Positions 45,326-53,827 of a stretch of DNA of 64,000 nucleotides are shown here, one piece after another. Within the stretch, counting starts at the first letter, position 1; every line of letters begins with the position of its first letter. A program made the position numbers and the translations under genes. The DNA is from CBDESM01 sp965242485 (lineage in GTDB: Bacteria; Chloroflexota; Dehalococcoidia; Bin125), in contig CBDESM010000003.1 in assembly GCA_965242485.1 (NCBI GenBank), positions 496,001 through 560,000 of the forward strand. The letters run 5' to 3'. The notes beneath the pieces were generated by a model. The model saw only the letters and a program-made list of their open reading frames with translations, ran no database searches and was not told the DNA's origin.

Positions 45326-46330
45326 ATGCAGCGCGCCCTCGTCACCGGAGCCAACGGCTTCATCGGCGCCCACATCGTCCGCGCCCTGCTCGAAGACGGC
45401 ATCGAAACCCGCGCCCTCGTCCGCCCCGCCGCCGACCTCCGCTCGCTCCACGGCCTCGAGCTCGAAATCGTCCAAGGCGACTTCACTGATCCCACGGATA
45501 TCGACGCCGCCCTCGACGGCATCGACGCCCTCTTCCACGTCGCCGCCCGCTACGACCTCGCCCGCTCCGCCGCCCGCGAGGTCGCGGCCGTCAACGTCGC
45601 CGGCGCCCGCACCGTCATGCAAGCCGCCCTCCGCCGGCAAGTCGACCGCGTCGTCCACACCTCGTCAGTCGCGACGATCGGCCCCCCGCCGCCCGGCGCA
45701 ATCGCCGATGAAACCCGATACGCCGACCCGCGCCGCGCGCCCGGCCCCTACGAACGCTCCAAGATCCTCTCCGAGCACCTCGTCCTCCAGCTCGCCCGGC
45801 GCGAAGGCCTGCCCGCCGTCGCCGTCCTGCCCACCGCCCCCATCGGCCCGCTCGACCTCAAGCCCACCCCCACCGGCCGCCTCATCCGCGACGCCGCGAC
45901 CGGCAGCCTCCCCGCCATCGTCGCCAGCGCCGGCCTCAACATCGTTCACGTCGCCGACGTCGCCCGCGGCCACATCCTCGCCGCCCGCTCCGCGCGCATC
46001 GGCGAGCGCTTCATCCTCGGCCACGCCCAAGGCAACCTCGCCCTCTCCGAAATCGCCGCCCGCGCCGCGGCAGCCGGCGGCGCGACGCCGCCCGCCCGCG
46101 CGATCCCCGCCTGGCTCGCCATGGCCGCCGCCCTCCTTGACGAAGCATCCGCCCCCCTCCTCCACCGCCCCCCCCGCGCCACCATCGCCGGCGTCCGCCT
46201 CGCAAAACGCCGCCAATGGTTCAACCCCGCCAAAGCCATCAACGACCTAGCCCTCCCCCAAACCCCGCTCCCCCAAGCCTTCGCCGACGCCGTCAAAGAC
46301 ATCCGCCGCTCGCCGCAACGGGTACGATGA
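45326..46330 (+). CDS. hpnA: HpnA-like hopanoid-associated sugar epimerase
   Basis: A 334-aa extended short-chain dehydrogenase/epimerase. The NAD motif is VTGANGFIGAHIVRALL, the catalytic Tyr-Lys pair is YERSK, and VHTSSVATIG precedes it. LPTAPIGPLDLKPTPTGRLI and NIVHVADVARGHILAA match the hopanoid-associated HpnA group. Its stop codon overlaps the start of a HigB-like toxin gene (ATGA). Confidence 0.9.
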   Translation: MQRALVTGANGFIGAHIVRALLEDGIETRALVRPAADLRSLHGLELEIVQGDFTDPTDIDAALDGIDALFHVAARYDLARSAAREVAAVNVAGARTVMQAALRRQVDRVVHTSSVATIGPPPPGAIADETRYADPRRAPGPYERSKILSEHLVLQLARREGLPAVAVLPTAPIGPLDLKPTPTGRLIRDAATGSLPAIVASAGLNIVHVADVARGHILAARSARIGERFILGHAQGNLALSEIAARAAAAGGATPPARAIPAWLAMAAALLDEASAPLLHRPPRATIAGVRLAKRRQWFNPAKAINDLALPQTPLPQAFADAVKDIRRSPQRVR

Positions 46331-46620
46331 CTTTCAAAATCGAGCGATCGCAGGTATTTGTGCGTTGGTACGAACGCCTCCGCGATCACCATGGGAAGAG
46401 GCGGATTGATGAGCGAATCGTCGGCCTCGAACGTGGAGATTTCGGCGACGTCCGGTCCGTCGGCGACGGGGTACTCGAACTCAGAATCCACGCCGGACCC
46501 GGCTACCGCGTCTACTTCACCCGCCGCGACAACACGATCATCCTCCTCCTCTGCGGCGGCGACAAAGGAAGCCAGCGCCGAGACATCCAACGCGCCAAGC
46601 GAATCGCTGCTGACCGATGA
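46327..46620 (+). CDS. HigB/RelE-type addiction-module toxin (module 1)
   Basis: A 97-aa basic RelE-fold protein. ERLRDHHGKRRIDERI, VLELRIHAGPGYRVYFTRRDN and IILLLCGGDKGSQRRDIQRAK are the hallmarks of the short HigB-like family that cleaves mRNA on the ribosome. The ATG overlaps the hpnA stop, so translation may be coupled to hpnA. The antitoxin follows in another frame, overlapping by 14 nt or more. Codon use is less extreme in GC. Confidence 0.88.
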   Translation: MTFKIERSQVFVRWYERLRDHHGKRRIDERIVGLERGDFGDVRSVGDGVLELRIHAGPGYRVYFTRRDNTIILLLCGGDKGSQRRDIQRAKRIAADR

Positions 46621-46990
46621 AGAACTCGGCCTGACCCCCGAGGATTTCGTCACCGGTCCGTGGGACCCGATCGAACACTGGAACGATGACGAGGACATCG
46701 CCTACTTCCTCTCCTACGCCTTCGAATCGGATGAACGCGAGCACCACGAGAGGTGCCTCGAATACGCCGCCCGCGCCTGCGGCAAGACCGAACTCGTCCG
46801 AAACACCGCAACCGGCCCCCAAACGCTGCACGACGCCCTCGCCCGACTCGGCCGCCCGGCCCCGCGCGATGTCCTCAAGCTGCTGAGCCAATTCGACCTC
46901 CACATCCTGCCCAAACCAGAACGCCTCCCCCTCCCCGAACTCGCCGTCGCCGAAGACGCCCAATCCGCCTACACCGCGGACGACCAATAG
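46607..46990 (+). CDS. HigA-like HTH antitoxin (module 1, start uncertain)
   Basis: An antitoxin of the XRE-type addiction-module family. PWDPIEHWNDDEDIAYFLSY is the toxin-binding lead-in. AARACGKTELVRNTATGPQ is the helix-turn-helix and LLSQFDLHI the last conserved helix. No ATG, GTG or TTG precedes the conserved part in frame without running deep into the toxin gene. CTG at 46607 or 46610 is the best candidate, giving about 127 aa. The C-terminal tail is Pro/Ala rich. A non-standard start or a lost start codon are both possible. Confidence 0.75.
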   Translation: MLTDEELGLTPEDFVTGPWDPIEHWNDDEDIAYFLSYAFESDEREHHERCLEYAARACGKTELVRNTATGPQTLHDALARLGRPAPRDVLKLLSQFDLHILPKPERLPLPELAVAEDAQSAYTADDQ

Positions 46991-47032
46991 CGCCCCCGCG
47001 CGGATCTTCCGCAATAGATCGCGACAGCCGCG

Positions 47033-47341
47033 TTGACGCCGGTCCAAGTTGAGACCACCGACGAGTTCGATACTTGGCTCCGCCGCCTCCGCAGTCCCGA
47101 CGCCCGAGCCGCGGTCCTCCGCCGCATCGCGCTCTTGCGCCGCGGCAGCTCAGGCGATTCGAAACGGCTGGGCCCGCGCCTCTGGGAACTGCGGCTGCAC
47201 CAAGGTCCCGGCTATCGTCTCTACTACACCAAGCTGGGCAACCGACTTATCCTCCTGCTCATCGGCGGGACCAAGCGCGCCCAGCGGCGCGACATCCGCC
47301 GCGCCGAACGGCTGGCGGACGACGCCCAACGGCAAGAGTGA
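47033..47341 (+). CDS. HigB/RelE-type addiction-module toxin (module 2)
   Basis: A 102-aa RelE-fold protein paralogous to module 1: FDTWLRRLRSPDARAAVLRR, LWELRLHQGPGYRLYYTKLGN, LILLLIGGTKRAQRRDIRRAE. The start appears to be TTG because no ATG or GTG is available in frame upstream of the fold. It lies 42 nt after antitoxin 1 and 5 nt before antitoxin 2. Confidence 0.87.
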   Translation: MTPVQVETTDEFDTWLRRLRSPDARAAVLRRIALLRRGSSGDSKRLGPRLWELRLHQGPGYRLYYTKLGNRLILLLIGGTKRAQRRDIRRAERLADDAQRQE

Positions 47342-47346
47342 GAACC

Positions 47347-47685
47347 ATGCCCCGGATCGAGACCAAGCCTTGGGACATGGCCGCCTATCTCCGCGACGAC
47401 CAAGACGTCGCCAGCCTCCTCGCGCTGCTGCTTCAAGAAGGCGACGACCCAGACTTCGTAGCCGAATGCCTCGCCGATGTCGCCCGCGCCTGCGGCAAAA
47501 CCGAACTCGTCCGAAACACTGCCACCGGCCCCCAAACGCTGCACGACGCCCTCGCCGAACTCGACCGCCCGACTCCGTCCGAAGTCCTGCAACTCCTCCG
47601 CGAATTCGACCTGCATCTAACATCCGAATCCGAACTCGCCGTCGCCGAAGACGCTCGAACCACCTATAGCGCGGACACTGGATAG
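47347..47685 (+). CDS. HigA-like HTH antitoxin (module 2)
   Basis: A 112-aa antitoxin. KPWDMAAYLRDDQDVASLL leads into the HTH, where ARACGKTELVRNTATGPQ and the seven residues after it are identical to antitoxin 1. The ends differ, as expected for duplicated modules that have changed toxin partner. The AVAEDA tail is also shared. It ends 3 nt before the SDR gene. Confidence 0.88.
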   Translation: MPRIETKPWDMAAYLRDDQDVASLLALLLQEGDDPDFVAECLADVARACGKTELVRNTATGPQTLHDALAELDRPTPSEVLQLLREFDLHLTSESELAVAEDARTTYSADTG

Positions 47686-47688
47686 CCC

Positions 47689-48555
47689 ATGCCCACAGCA
47701 CTGATCACCGGCGCGAACAGCGGCATCGGCCTCGCCGCCGCTTCCGAACTCGCGAGCCGCGGCTGGAACATCGCCATCACCGCCCGCTCACCCGAACGCG
47801 GCGCGGCGGCCCTCGAACGCATCCGCGCCGGCGGCGATTCGAACGCCGAACTGATCCTGCTCGACCTCGCCTCGCTCGCCTCCGTCCGCCAAGCCGCCGC
47901 CGACGCGCTCGAACGCATCGGGCAAATCGACGTCCTGATCAACAACGCCGGCGTCAGCCTCTCCCGCCGCTCGCTCACCGAAGACGGCCTCGACGCCATG
48001 ATGCAGGTCAACCACTTCGGCCACTTCCTGTTCACCAGCCTGCTCCTCTCCCGCCTGCTCGAATCGCCCGCCCCCCGCGTCATCAACGTCTCCTCGCGCG
48101 TCCATTACCGCGCCGCCCTCGACTTCGACGACCTCGCCCTCGAACGCGTCCGCAGGCCCATGGTCCGCTACGGCGCATCCAAGCTCGCCAACGTCCTCTT
48201 CACGCAAGAACTCCACCGCCGCCGCGCCGACTCCGCCCTCTCCGCCTTCGCCGTCCATCCCGGCGTCGTCCGCACCGGGTTCGGGGCCGACGGCGACATG
48301 ACCGGCCCCATCCGCCTGATCATGCGCGCCGCCCGACCCTTCATGCTCAGCGCCGAGCAAGGCGCGGAACCGGTCGTCCACCTCGCCGCCTCTGAAGCGG
48401 TCCGCGAGCACTCCGGCGCCTACTTCAACCGCATGCACCCCGCGCAGCCCTCCAAACGCGCCACCCCCGAAGCGGCGGCCAAGCTCTGGACCGCCAGCTG
48501 CGAACTCACCGGAGCCGAATGGCCCGAGAGCGGAGCCGGCAGTGAACCGCGCTGA
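47689..48555 (+). CDS. Short-chain dehydrogenase/reductase
   Basis: A 288-aa classical SDR of the retinol-dehydrogenase-like group. It has the cofactor motif LITGANSGIGLAAA, an Arg-containing ITARSPERG that favours NADP, the NNAG motif, the catalytic Ser in VSSRVHYRA and YGASK as the Tyr-Lys pair. The substrate is unknown. Its last 14 nt overlap the DinB-like gene. Confidence 0.92.
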   Translation: MPTALITGANSGIGLAAASELASRGWNIAITARSPERGAAALERIRAGGDSNAELILLDLASLASVRQAAADALERIGQIDVLINNAGVSLSRRSLTEDGLDAMMQVNHFGHFLFTSLLLSRLLESPAPRVINVSSRVHYRAALDFDDLALERVRRPMVRYGASKLANVLFTQELHRRRADSALSAFAVHPGVVRTGFGADGDMTGPIRLIMRAARPFMLSAEQGAEPVVHLAASEAVREHSGAYFNRMHPAQPSKRATPEAAAKLWTASCELTGAEWPESGAGSEPR

Positions 48556-49021
48556 GATAATCGCCGCGCTCGAAACCGACGCAGCAGCCGTTGCCGACGC
48601 GGTCTCCGGCCTCCCCGACCGTCGCTGGAACGCCGGCGTCTACGAACACGGCTGGACCGCCCGCCAACTGCTCGCGCACCTCGCCGCCATCGAATGGACC
48701 TACCCCAAGCTGATCGACCGCGCCCGCGAAGCCTCTTCCGCATCCACATCCGGCGGCGAGGGCGGGGGCGGCTTCGACATGGATGCCTACAACCTCCGCC
48801 AAGTCGAAAAACGCGCCGACGTCTCGGTCGCCGATCTGCTGGACGAGTTCTCCAGCAACCGCGCGGCCACCATCGCCGCCCTCCGCGACGCCGACGACGA
48901 CCTGCTCGCCCGGCCGGCCCGCTCCGCCGGCGGCGTCCAAGGCACCCTGCTCCAAGTCTTCGCCAGCGTCGCTGTCGACCACGTTCGCCAACACCTCGCC
49001 GACCTCCGCGGCGAAACCTAA
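48542..49021 (+). CDS. DinB/maleylpyruvate-isomerase-N-like protein
   Basis: A 159-aa four-helix protein of the DinB superfamily. Likely metal His residues are in RQLLAHLAAIEW and VAVDHVRQHLADL. A Gly/Ser-rich loop (STSGGEGGGG) separates helices 2 and 3. The GTG start overlaps the SDR stop by 14 nt, so the two are coupled. It overlaps the convergent questin-oxidase-like gene by 4 nt. Possible thiol-transferase; function not proven. Confidence 0.8.
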   Translation: MNRAEIIAALETDAAAVADAVSGLPDRRWNAGVYEHGWTARQLLAHLAAIEWTYPKLIDRAREASSASTSGGEGGGGFDMDAYNLRQVEKRADVSVADLLDEFSSNRAATIAALRDADDDLLARPARSAGGVQGTLLQVFASVAVDHVRQHLADLRGET

Positions 49022-50064
49022 TCCGGCGACAGCCGCTCCGACACGTCCGCAGCCGCCGCGAGATAGACCGGCGCCGGATTGAGTTCGTACTCCCGCAAGC
49101 ACGCCTCCGCGAACTTGATCGCGTGCTCGTCCCCGTTCGCCACCGCTCGCTCGACCAACTCCTCGCGCTCCGCCTCCGGCGCAGCGACCGGCGCGGGCGA
49201 CGGCTCCTCCAGCATGTACCAGCTGTAGATCGCCGCGCACGCCTGCCACGCATACCGCGCCGCCAGCCGCGCATCGGCCTCCGTCAAGTACGGGGCCAGA
49301 TGCCGCAACGCGCTCGGAGCGGTCACCGTATGAATGAACGCGATCGGTGCCGCGCGGTCGGCCAAGTACCAACCCGCGCAAACCTCCGTCAGCTGCGACA
49401 AGTACGCCGAGACATCGCCGCTGGGCCCCGACAGGCCGATCACCGGCTCGAAGGACGGCTCGTCATCCAATTTCGCCACTGATTCGAAGATCAAGCCCTC
49501 GAACTGGAAGCCCGCCTCATGCAACCGCTGCACCCGCGGCACGGCTTCCGCCGGCGCCAGCGCCGCATCGCCCTGCGCCGGCGCGCCGGGCAGCGGCTGA
49601 TACCGCGCCGCCCAATAGCCCAGCCCCTGCGCCAGCTCCCGCAGACGCGGCTCCGTTTCCGCCTCCGTCAGGCTCCGCACCGCGTGCGCCGTCCGAATCG
49701 GCCCGTGCGTCGCCCCCGCCATCAGCCCCGGCGCCAGCCGCGCCGCCCACTTGCCTACCACCGACTGCCAAGTCGATTCCCGCAGCTCCCGCTCGAAGAA
49801 CGCCGCCCAATCCGCCGCCCGCGAAATCTCCCCCAGCGCCCCGCGCCAATCCTCCCCCGAGATCGGCGCGAGCCCCCGCGGCGGATCATCCAGCCGCGCC
49901 CTGTACCGCTCGACCCAGCCGACCGCGCGCTCCCCGCGCCCCAGAATGCCCAAGGCCTCCGCCGCCATCGGCGCATGATTCGAAAGCCCCGGCCCGAACT
50001 CCGGCCCCGTCCGATGAACGATCTCCAGCGCCTCGTCCAGCCCGCCGACGGAAGCGCCGGCCAT
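49018..50064 (-). CDS. Questin oxidase-like family protein
   Basis: A 348-aa mostly helical protein resembling the questin oxidase family, whose fungal members open an anthraquinone ring (Baeyer-Villiger type). LSNHAPMAAEALGILGRG at the N-terminus and GATHGPIRTAHAVRSL in the middle are its signatures, with several spaced His. It starts 4 nt after the acyl-CoA dehydrogenase stop, so it is cotranscribed with it. The bacterial substrate is unknown. Confidence 0.8.
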   Translation of the reverse strand: MAGASVGGLDEALEIVHRTGPEFGPGLSNHAPMAAEALGILGRGERAVGWVERYRARLDDPPRGLAPISGEDWRGALGEISRAADWAAFFERELRESTWQSVVGKWAARLAPGLMAGATHGPIRTAHAVRSLTEAETEPRLRELAQGLGYWAARYQPLPGAPAQGDAALAPAEAVPRVQRLHEAGFQFEGLIFESVAKLDDEPSFEPVIGLSGPSGDVSAYLSQLTEVCAGWYLADRAAPIAFIHTVTAPSALRHLAPYLTEADARLAARYAWQACAAIYSWYMLEEPSPAPVAAPEAEREELVERAVANGDEHAIKFAEACLREYELNPAPVYLAAAADVSERLSPD

Positions 50065-50068
50065 CTGG

Positions 50069-51250
50069 CTACTGGCGCGGCAGGCCCAGGCCGCGGGTGG
50101 CGATGATGTTGCGCTGGATCTCGCTCGTGCCGGCCGCGATCGTGCTCGGCACGGTCGACATGTAGGCGCGCCCGATCCGCGCCGCGATCGGCGCGCCCGG
50201 GTCGTCGGGGTCGATCCGCTGCGAGTGCAGGCCCATCATGTTCACGCCGAAGCGCGAGACCCGCTGGCCCAGCTCCGAGCCGAACATCTTCGACATCGAG
50301 GCTTCGTGGTTCGGCACCAGCCCCTTGCTCTGCATGTCCACCACGCGGTACGAGATCAACCGCGAAATCTCCGACTCGATCGCCAGGTTCGCCAGACCGT
50401 TGCGCACGCCCGGGTCGTCGATCAGGTTCGCCCCGCCGCGCCGGCCCGGGCGCTCCGACGCGTACTCCGACATCAGCTCGATGCTCTTGCGCGAGGTCGC
50501 CGACCACGCCACGCCCGAGCGCTCGAAGTCGAGCAGCGTCGCCGCCACGTACCAGCCGCGGTTGTATTCGCCCAGCATGTTCGAGGCCGGCACCCGCACG
50601 TCCGTGAAGTAGACCTCGTTGAACCCGTGCTCGCCCAGCATGTTGATCAGCGGCCGCACCTCGATCCCCGGCGTGTTCATGTCCAGCAGGAAGTAGGAGA
50701 TGCCGCGGTGCTTCGGCGCTTCCGGGTCCGTCCGCGTCAGCACGTGGATCCAGTCCGCGTACTGCGCGCCCGAAGTCCAGATCTTCTGCCCGTTGATCAC
50801 GAAGTCGTCGCCGTCGCGCACGGCCCGCGTCTGCAGGCCGGCCAGGTCCGAGCCGTTGCCCGGCTCCGAGAAGCCCTGCGCCCAGTACGACTCCGCGTTC
50901 GCGATCCGCGGCAGGTGCTCCCGCCTCTGCTCCTCGCTGCCGTGCAGCATCAGGCAGGGGCCGACCATCGAGATGCCCTGCCCGCCCGAGCCCGGCGCGC
51001 CGCGGTAGGCCGCCTCCTCGCGGTAGATCGTCTGCTGGATGTGGCTCGCCCCGCGACCGCCGTACTCCGTCGGCCAAGCCATCGTCAGCCAGCCCTTCGA
51101 CGCCGCACGCTTCTCGAACGCCCGCTGCGCCTCGTGGTGCGAATCGTCGCCCGGCTCCGCCACCCCCTCCGGCGGCTCCCAGTTCCCCTCGATGAAGCTC
51201 ACCACCTCGCCGCGGAACGCGTCGTCTTCCGGCGTGAATTTGTAGTCCAT
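50069..51250 (-). CDS. Acyl-CoA dehydrogenase
   Basis: A 393-aa FAD-dependent acyl-CoA dehydrogenase. QGFSEPGNGSDLAGLQT and KIWTSGAQYADWIHVLTRT contact FAD and substrate. STIAAGTSEIQRNIIATRGLGLPR is the C-terminal signature. The catalytic Glu is not placed as in short-chain enzymes, so the chain-length class is open. TATACT on the minus strand (complement of 51288-51293) is a strong -10 and GGGAGTG precedes the ATG. It heads an operon with the questin-oxidase-like gene. Confidence 0.94.
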   Translation of the reverse strand: MDYKFTPEDDAFRGEVVSFIEGNWEPPEGVAEPGDDSHHEAQRAFEKRAASKGWLTMAWPTEYGGRGASHIQQTIYREEAAYRGAPGSGGQGISMVGPCLMLHGSEEQRREHLPRIANAESYWAQGFSEPGNGSDLAGLQTRAVRDGDDFVINGQKIWTSGAQYADWIHVLTRTDPEAPKHRGISYFLLDMNTPGIEVRPLINMLGEHGFNEVYFTDVRVPASNMLGEYNRGWYVAATLLDFERSGVAWSATSRKSIELMSEYASERPGRRGGANLIDDPGVRNGLANLAIESEISRLISYRVVDMQSKGLVPNHEASMSKMFGSELGQRVSRFGVNMMGLHSQRIDPDDPGAPIAARIGRAYMSTVPSTIAAGTSEIQRNIIATRGLGLPRQ

Positions 51251-51287
51251 CTCGCACTCCCGATGCTCAGCTCTCGCAGGCGCGCGC

Positions 51288-51311
51288 AGTATAACCGCCT
51301 ATCCTCCGCCC
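51288..51311. promoter_or_regulatory. Divergent promoters; TATCCT-N6-ATG leaderless on the plus strand
   Basis: TATACT on the minus strand (complement of 51288-51293) drives the acyl-CoA dehydrogenase gene. TATCCT on the plus strand (51300-51305) is followed by exactly 6 nt and the endonuclease III ATG. The two -10 elements are only 6 nt apart, so the promoters should compete. Confidence 0.55.
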
Positions 51312-52028
51312 ATGCCGCGCACGACCAAGTCCGGCCCCGCGACCGCTCCTGCCCCCAAGCCGCTGCGCCCGTCCGCGATCATCAAGCGGCTCGAACGCGA
51401 GGCCCCGCTCACTCCTTGGCGGCCCAGCCGCGCCCCCGTCGCCGAACTCATCCTCACCCTGCTCTCCCAGAACACCTCCGACACCAACTCCGGCCGCGCC
51501 TTCCAGCAGCTGCTCAAGCGCTTCGACGGCTGGGACGAAATCCTCGCCGCCCCCGTCGAAGACGTCGAAGACGCGATCCGCCCCGGCGGCCTCGCCCCGA
51601 CCAAGGCCCGCCGCATGCACGCGCTGCTCGCCGAACTCCGCGACCGGCTCGGCCCCGAGTGGGACGCCTCGCCGCTTGCAACCATGCCGATCCCCGAAGC
51701 CAAGCAATGGCTCGCCTCCCTGCCCGGCGTCGGCCCCAAAACCGCCGCCTGCGTCCTCCTCTTCTCGCTCGGACGCCCCGCCCTCCCCGTCGACACCCAC
51801 GTCCACAGAGTCGCCCAACGACTCGGCCTGATCGGCCCCAAAGTCGCCGCCCTCCCCGCCCACGACGCCCTCGAAGCCCAAATGAAGCCCGACCGCTACT
51901 ACCCCTTCCACGTCCTCCTGATCCGCCACGGCCGCCGCGTCTGCCACGCCCGCGCCCCCAAATGCGAAGAATGCGTCCTAGCCGACCGCTGCCCCGCCCG
52001 CGCAACCGTCCCAGCCGGCACCGCCTGA
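51312..52028 (+). CDS. nth: Endonuclease III (DNA glycosylase/AP lyase)
   Basis: A 238-aa HhH-GPD enzyme of base excision repair that removes oxidised pyrimidines. The hairpin LPGVGPKTAACVLLFSL carries the catalytic Lys and the Asp follows in PVDTHVHRVAQRLGL. The C-terminal [4Fe-4S] cluster has Cys in RVCHARAPKCEECVLADRC. A basic Pro/Ala-rich N-terminal extension of about 25 residues is extra. It has a leaderless-type promoter. Confidence 0.93.
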   Translation: MPRTTKSGPATAPAPKPLRPSAIIKRLEREAPLTPWRPSRAPVAELILTLLSQNTSDTNSGRAFQQLLKRFDGWDEILAAPVEDVEDAIRPGGLAPTKARRMHALLAELRDRLGPEWDASPLATMPIPEAKQWLASLPGVGPKTAACVLLFSLGRPALPVDTHVHRVAQRLGLIGPKVAALPAHDALEAQMKPDRYYPFHVLLIRHGRRVCHARAPKCEECVLADRCPARATVPAGTA

Positions 52029-52089
52029 ACCAGCCCCCTACCATCCAGCGGTCAGCGCCTGCCAGCATCTGCGCGAAACGGAGCCTCCC

Positions 52090-53046
52090 ATGCCGCTCAA
52101 CCCCATCCCCCTCGACGACCTCGAAAAAGTCGGCCAGGGCGTCCAGCGCCCCGAAGATGTCGTCGTCGGCCGCGACGGCCGCGTCTGGCTCTCCGATCAG
52201 CAGAGCGCCGCCGCCGAAGCGCGGCCCGACGGCTCCCTCAACCGCGTCGGCGACGCCGGCGGCTCGCCCAACGGCATCAACATGGACGTCGAGCAGCGCA
52301 TCATCATCGCCAACGTCGGCGGCCTCGACGGCGGCGACTCCGGCCCCGTCCAGCGCCTCGACACCGAAACCGGCCAAATCGAAATCCTCGCCGCCGAAGT
52401 CGCCGGCATGAAGCTGCTCGCCTCCAACTACCCCCACATCGACTCACGCGGCCGCATCTGGGTCACCCACTCCACCTTCCGCTCCGGCCCCGCCGCCTTC
52501 GACGGCGAACCCGACGGCTTCCTCTTCCGCATCGAAGAAGACGGCAGCACGACCCTGCTGGCCGAAAATATCGAGTTCGCCAACGGCATCACCCTCGACC
52601 CCGACGAACGCAATGTCTACGTCTGCCAAACCAGCGGCTGCAACGTGATCCGCTTCCCGATCAACGACGACGGCAGCCTCGGCCAACGCGAACAATACGG
52701 CCCCCTGCTCGGCAAAACCGCCGCCGAAATGCGCCAAACCGCCGGCGACCGCCCCCTCACCCCTCAAGAACGCAACCAAATGGGCCTCACCGACGGCTGC
52801 CAGTTCGACCAAGAAGGCAACCTCTGGGTCACCCTCCCCATGAGCAACAAAGTCGTCGCCATCACCCCCGACGGCGAGTCCGTCACCATCATCAACGACC
52901 CCGAAGGCGCCCTCATGCAAGCCCCCACCAACGTCACCTGGGGCGGCCCAGACCTCCAAGACCTCTACATCGGCAGCATCCGCACCAACTACGTCCTGAA
53001 AACAAGAGTCCCCACCCCCGGCGAACCCCTCATCCACCAGCGCTAG
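52090..53046 (+). CDS. SMP-30/gluconolactonase family beta-propeller
   Basis: A 318-aa six-bladed propeller of the SMP-30/gluconolaconase/LRE group, metal-dependent lactonases. Blade signatures include RPEDVVVGRDGRVWLSD, NYPHIDSRGRIWVTHST, FANGITLDPDERNVYVC and CQFDQEGNLWVTLPMSN. The metal Glu, Asn and Asp are in RPEDV, FANGI and TDGCQ. No signal peptide. GGAGCC precedes the ATG. The substrate lactone is unknown. Confidence 0.9.
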   Translation: MPLNPIPLDDLEKVGQGVQRPEDVVVGRDGRVWLSDQQSAAAEARPDGSLNRVGDAGGSPNGINMDVEQRIIIANVGGLDGGDSGPVQRLDTETGQIEILAAEVAGMKLLASNYPHIDSRGRIWVTHSTFRSGPAAFDGEPDGFLFRIEEDGSTTLLAENIEFANGITLDPDERNVYVCQTSGCNVIRFPINDDGSLGQREQYGPLLGKTAAEMRQTAGDRPLTPQERNQMGLTDGCQFDQEGNLWVTLPMSNKVVAITPDGESVTIINDPEGALMQAPTNVTWGGPDLQDLYIGSIRTNYVLKTRVPTPGEPLIHQR

Positions 53047-53056
53047 CTTGGCTCGA

Positions 53057-53827
53057 CTACTGCCGGAATCGGCGGAAGAACTGTATCCAGTCGTCAACGG
53101 GGATGCCGGAAAGTCCGATCTTGAGCATCTCCGCGATGTACTCATCCATCAGCCCCGTCCGGGCGAGCCGGCCGAAATTGCCTCCGCGATCAACGGCGGG
53201 TTTGTCGGCGATCCGGTCGCCTTTGGAGGGATACGGTCCAACTTCGTCCGGTAGGACGATGTCGCGGTCATCATCGGACTCGCGTATCTCGCTCCACCAA
53301 TGATTCCTGAACTCCGCTGCGTATCTCGCCGACTCGACATATGGCTTGTACGCCACCGGGCCGCCTGACAGAACATGCTCGAGTGCCCATGGCACCACGA
53401 CGATCAAGTCGGCCTTGGCACAGGCCGACGACGTGACCTGAAACCGGAAGTTCGGCATCCGTTCCTTAGCCAGCAGGTACCAGCCTTTCAATTCAATACC
53501 GAGCAATATTTCTTCACCGTTCTGGTCCGCCTTCAGCAGGACGTCCGGGAACACCTGCGCTTGCCGGACGAAAGCGTATTGACCGTACCGGTCGGCGGGA
53601 TCCCAGACGCGCCGCATCGAATTGAGCGTTGCGACGACTTGGCTCTCAATGGTCGCGCCGAGCACCTGATTGAGCGTCTGGAGATCGGTGGCGACCAAGC
53701 CCTCGATCACCGTGCTGCTCGCGAAATAGGCCGGCACGGCATAGAGCGCTCGGACGACGCCGTCATAGAGCTCTCGGTGCTCCCAGCTGTCGTCAGGAAT
53801 CGATGTCGAGCGGGATGGTTGCGGCAT
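53057..53827 (-). CDS. Type II restriction endonuclease candidate (PD-(D/E)XK fold)
   Basis: A 256-aa protein with the nuclease signature PD95 in QVFPDVLLKAD and E112-x-K114 in GIELKGWYLLA, 16 residues apart, as in PD-(D/E)XK restriction enzymes. No named family is recognised. Its start lies inside the end of the methyltransferase gene (35-nt overlap), the usual tight pairing of R and M genes. The DNA is less GC-rich than the surroundings, which points to acquisition. Recognition sequence unknown. Confidence 0.8.
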   Translation of the reverse strand: MPQPSRSTSIPDDSWEHRELYDGVVRALYAVPAYFASSTVIEGLVATDLQTLNQVLGATIESQVVATLNSMRRVWDPADRYGQYAFVRQAQVFPDVLLKADQNGEEILLGIELKGWYLLAKERMPNFRFQVTSSACAKADLIVVVPWALEHVLSGGPVAYKPYVESARYAAEFRNHWWSEIRESDDDRDIVLPDEVGPYPSKGDRIADKPAVDRGGNFGRLARTGLMDEYIAEMLKIGLSGIPVDDWIQFFRRFRQ

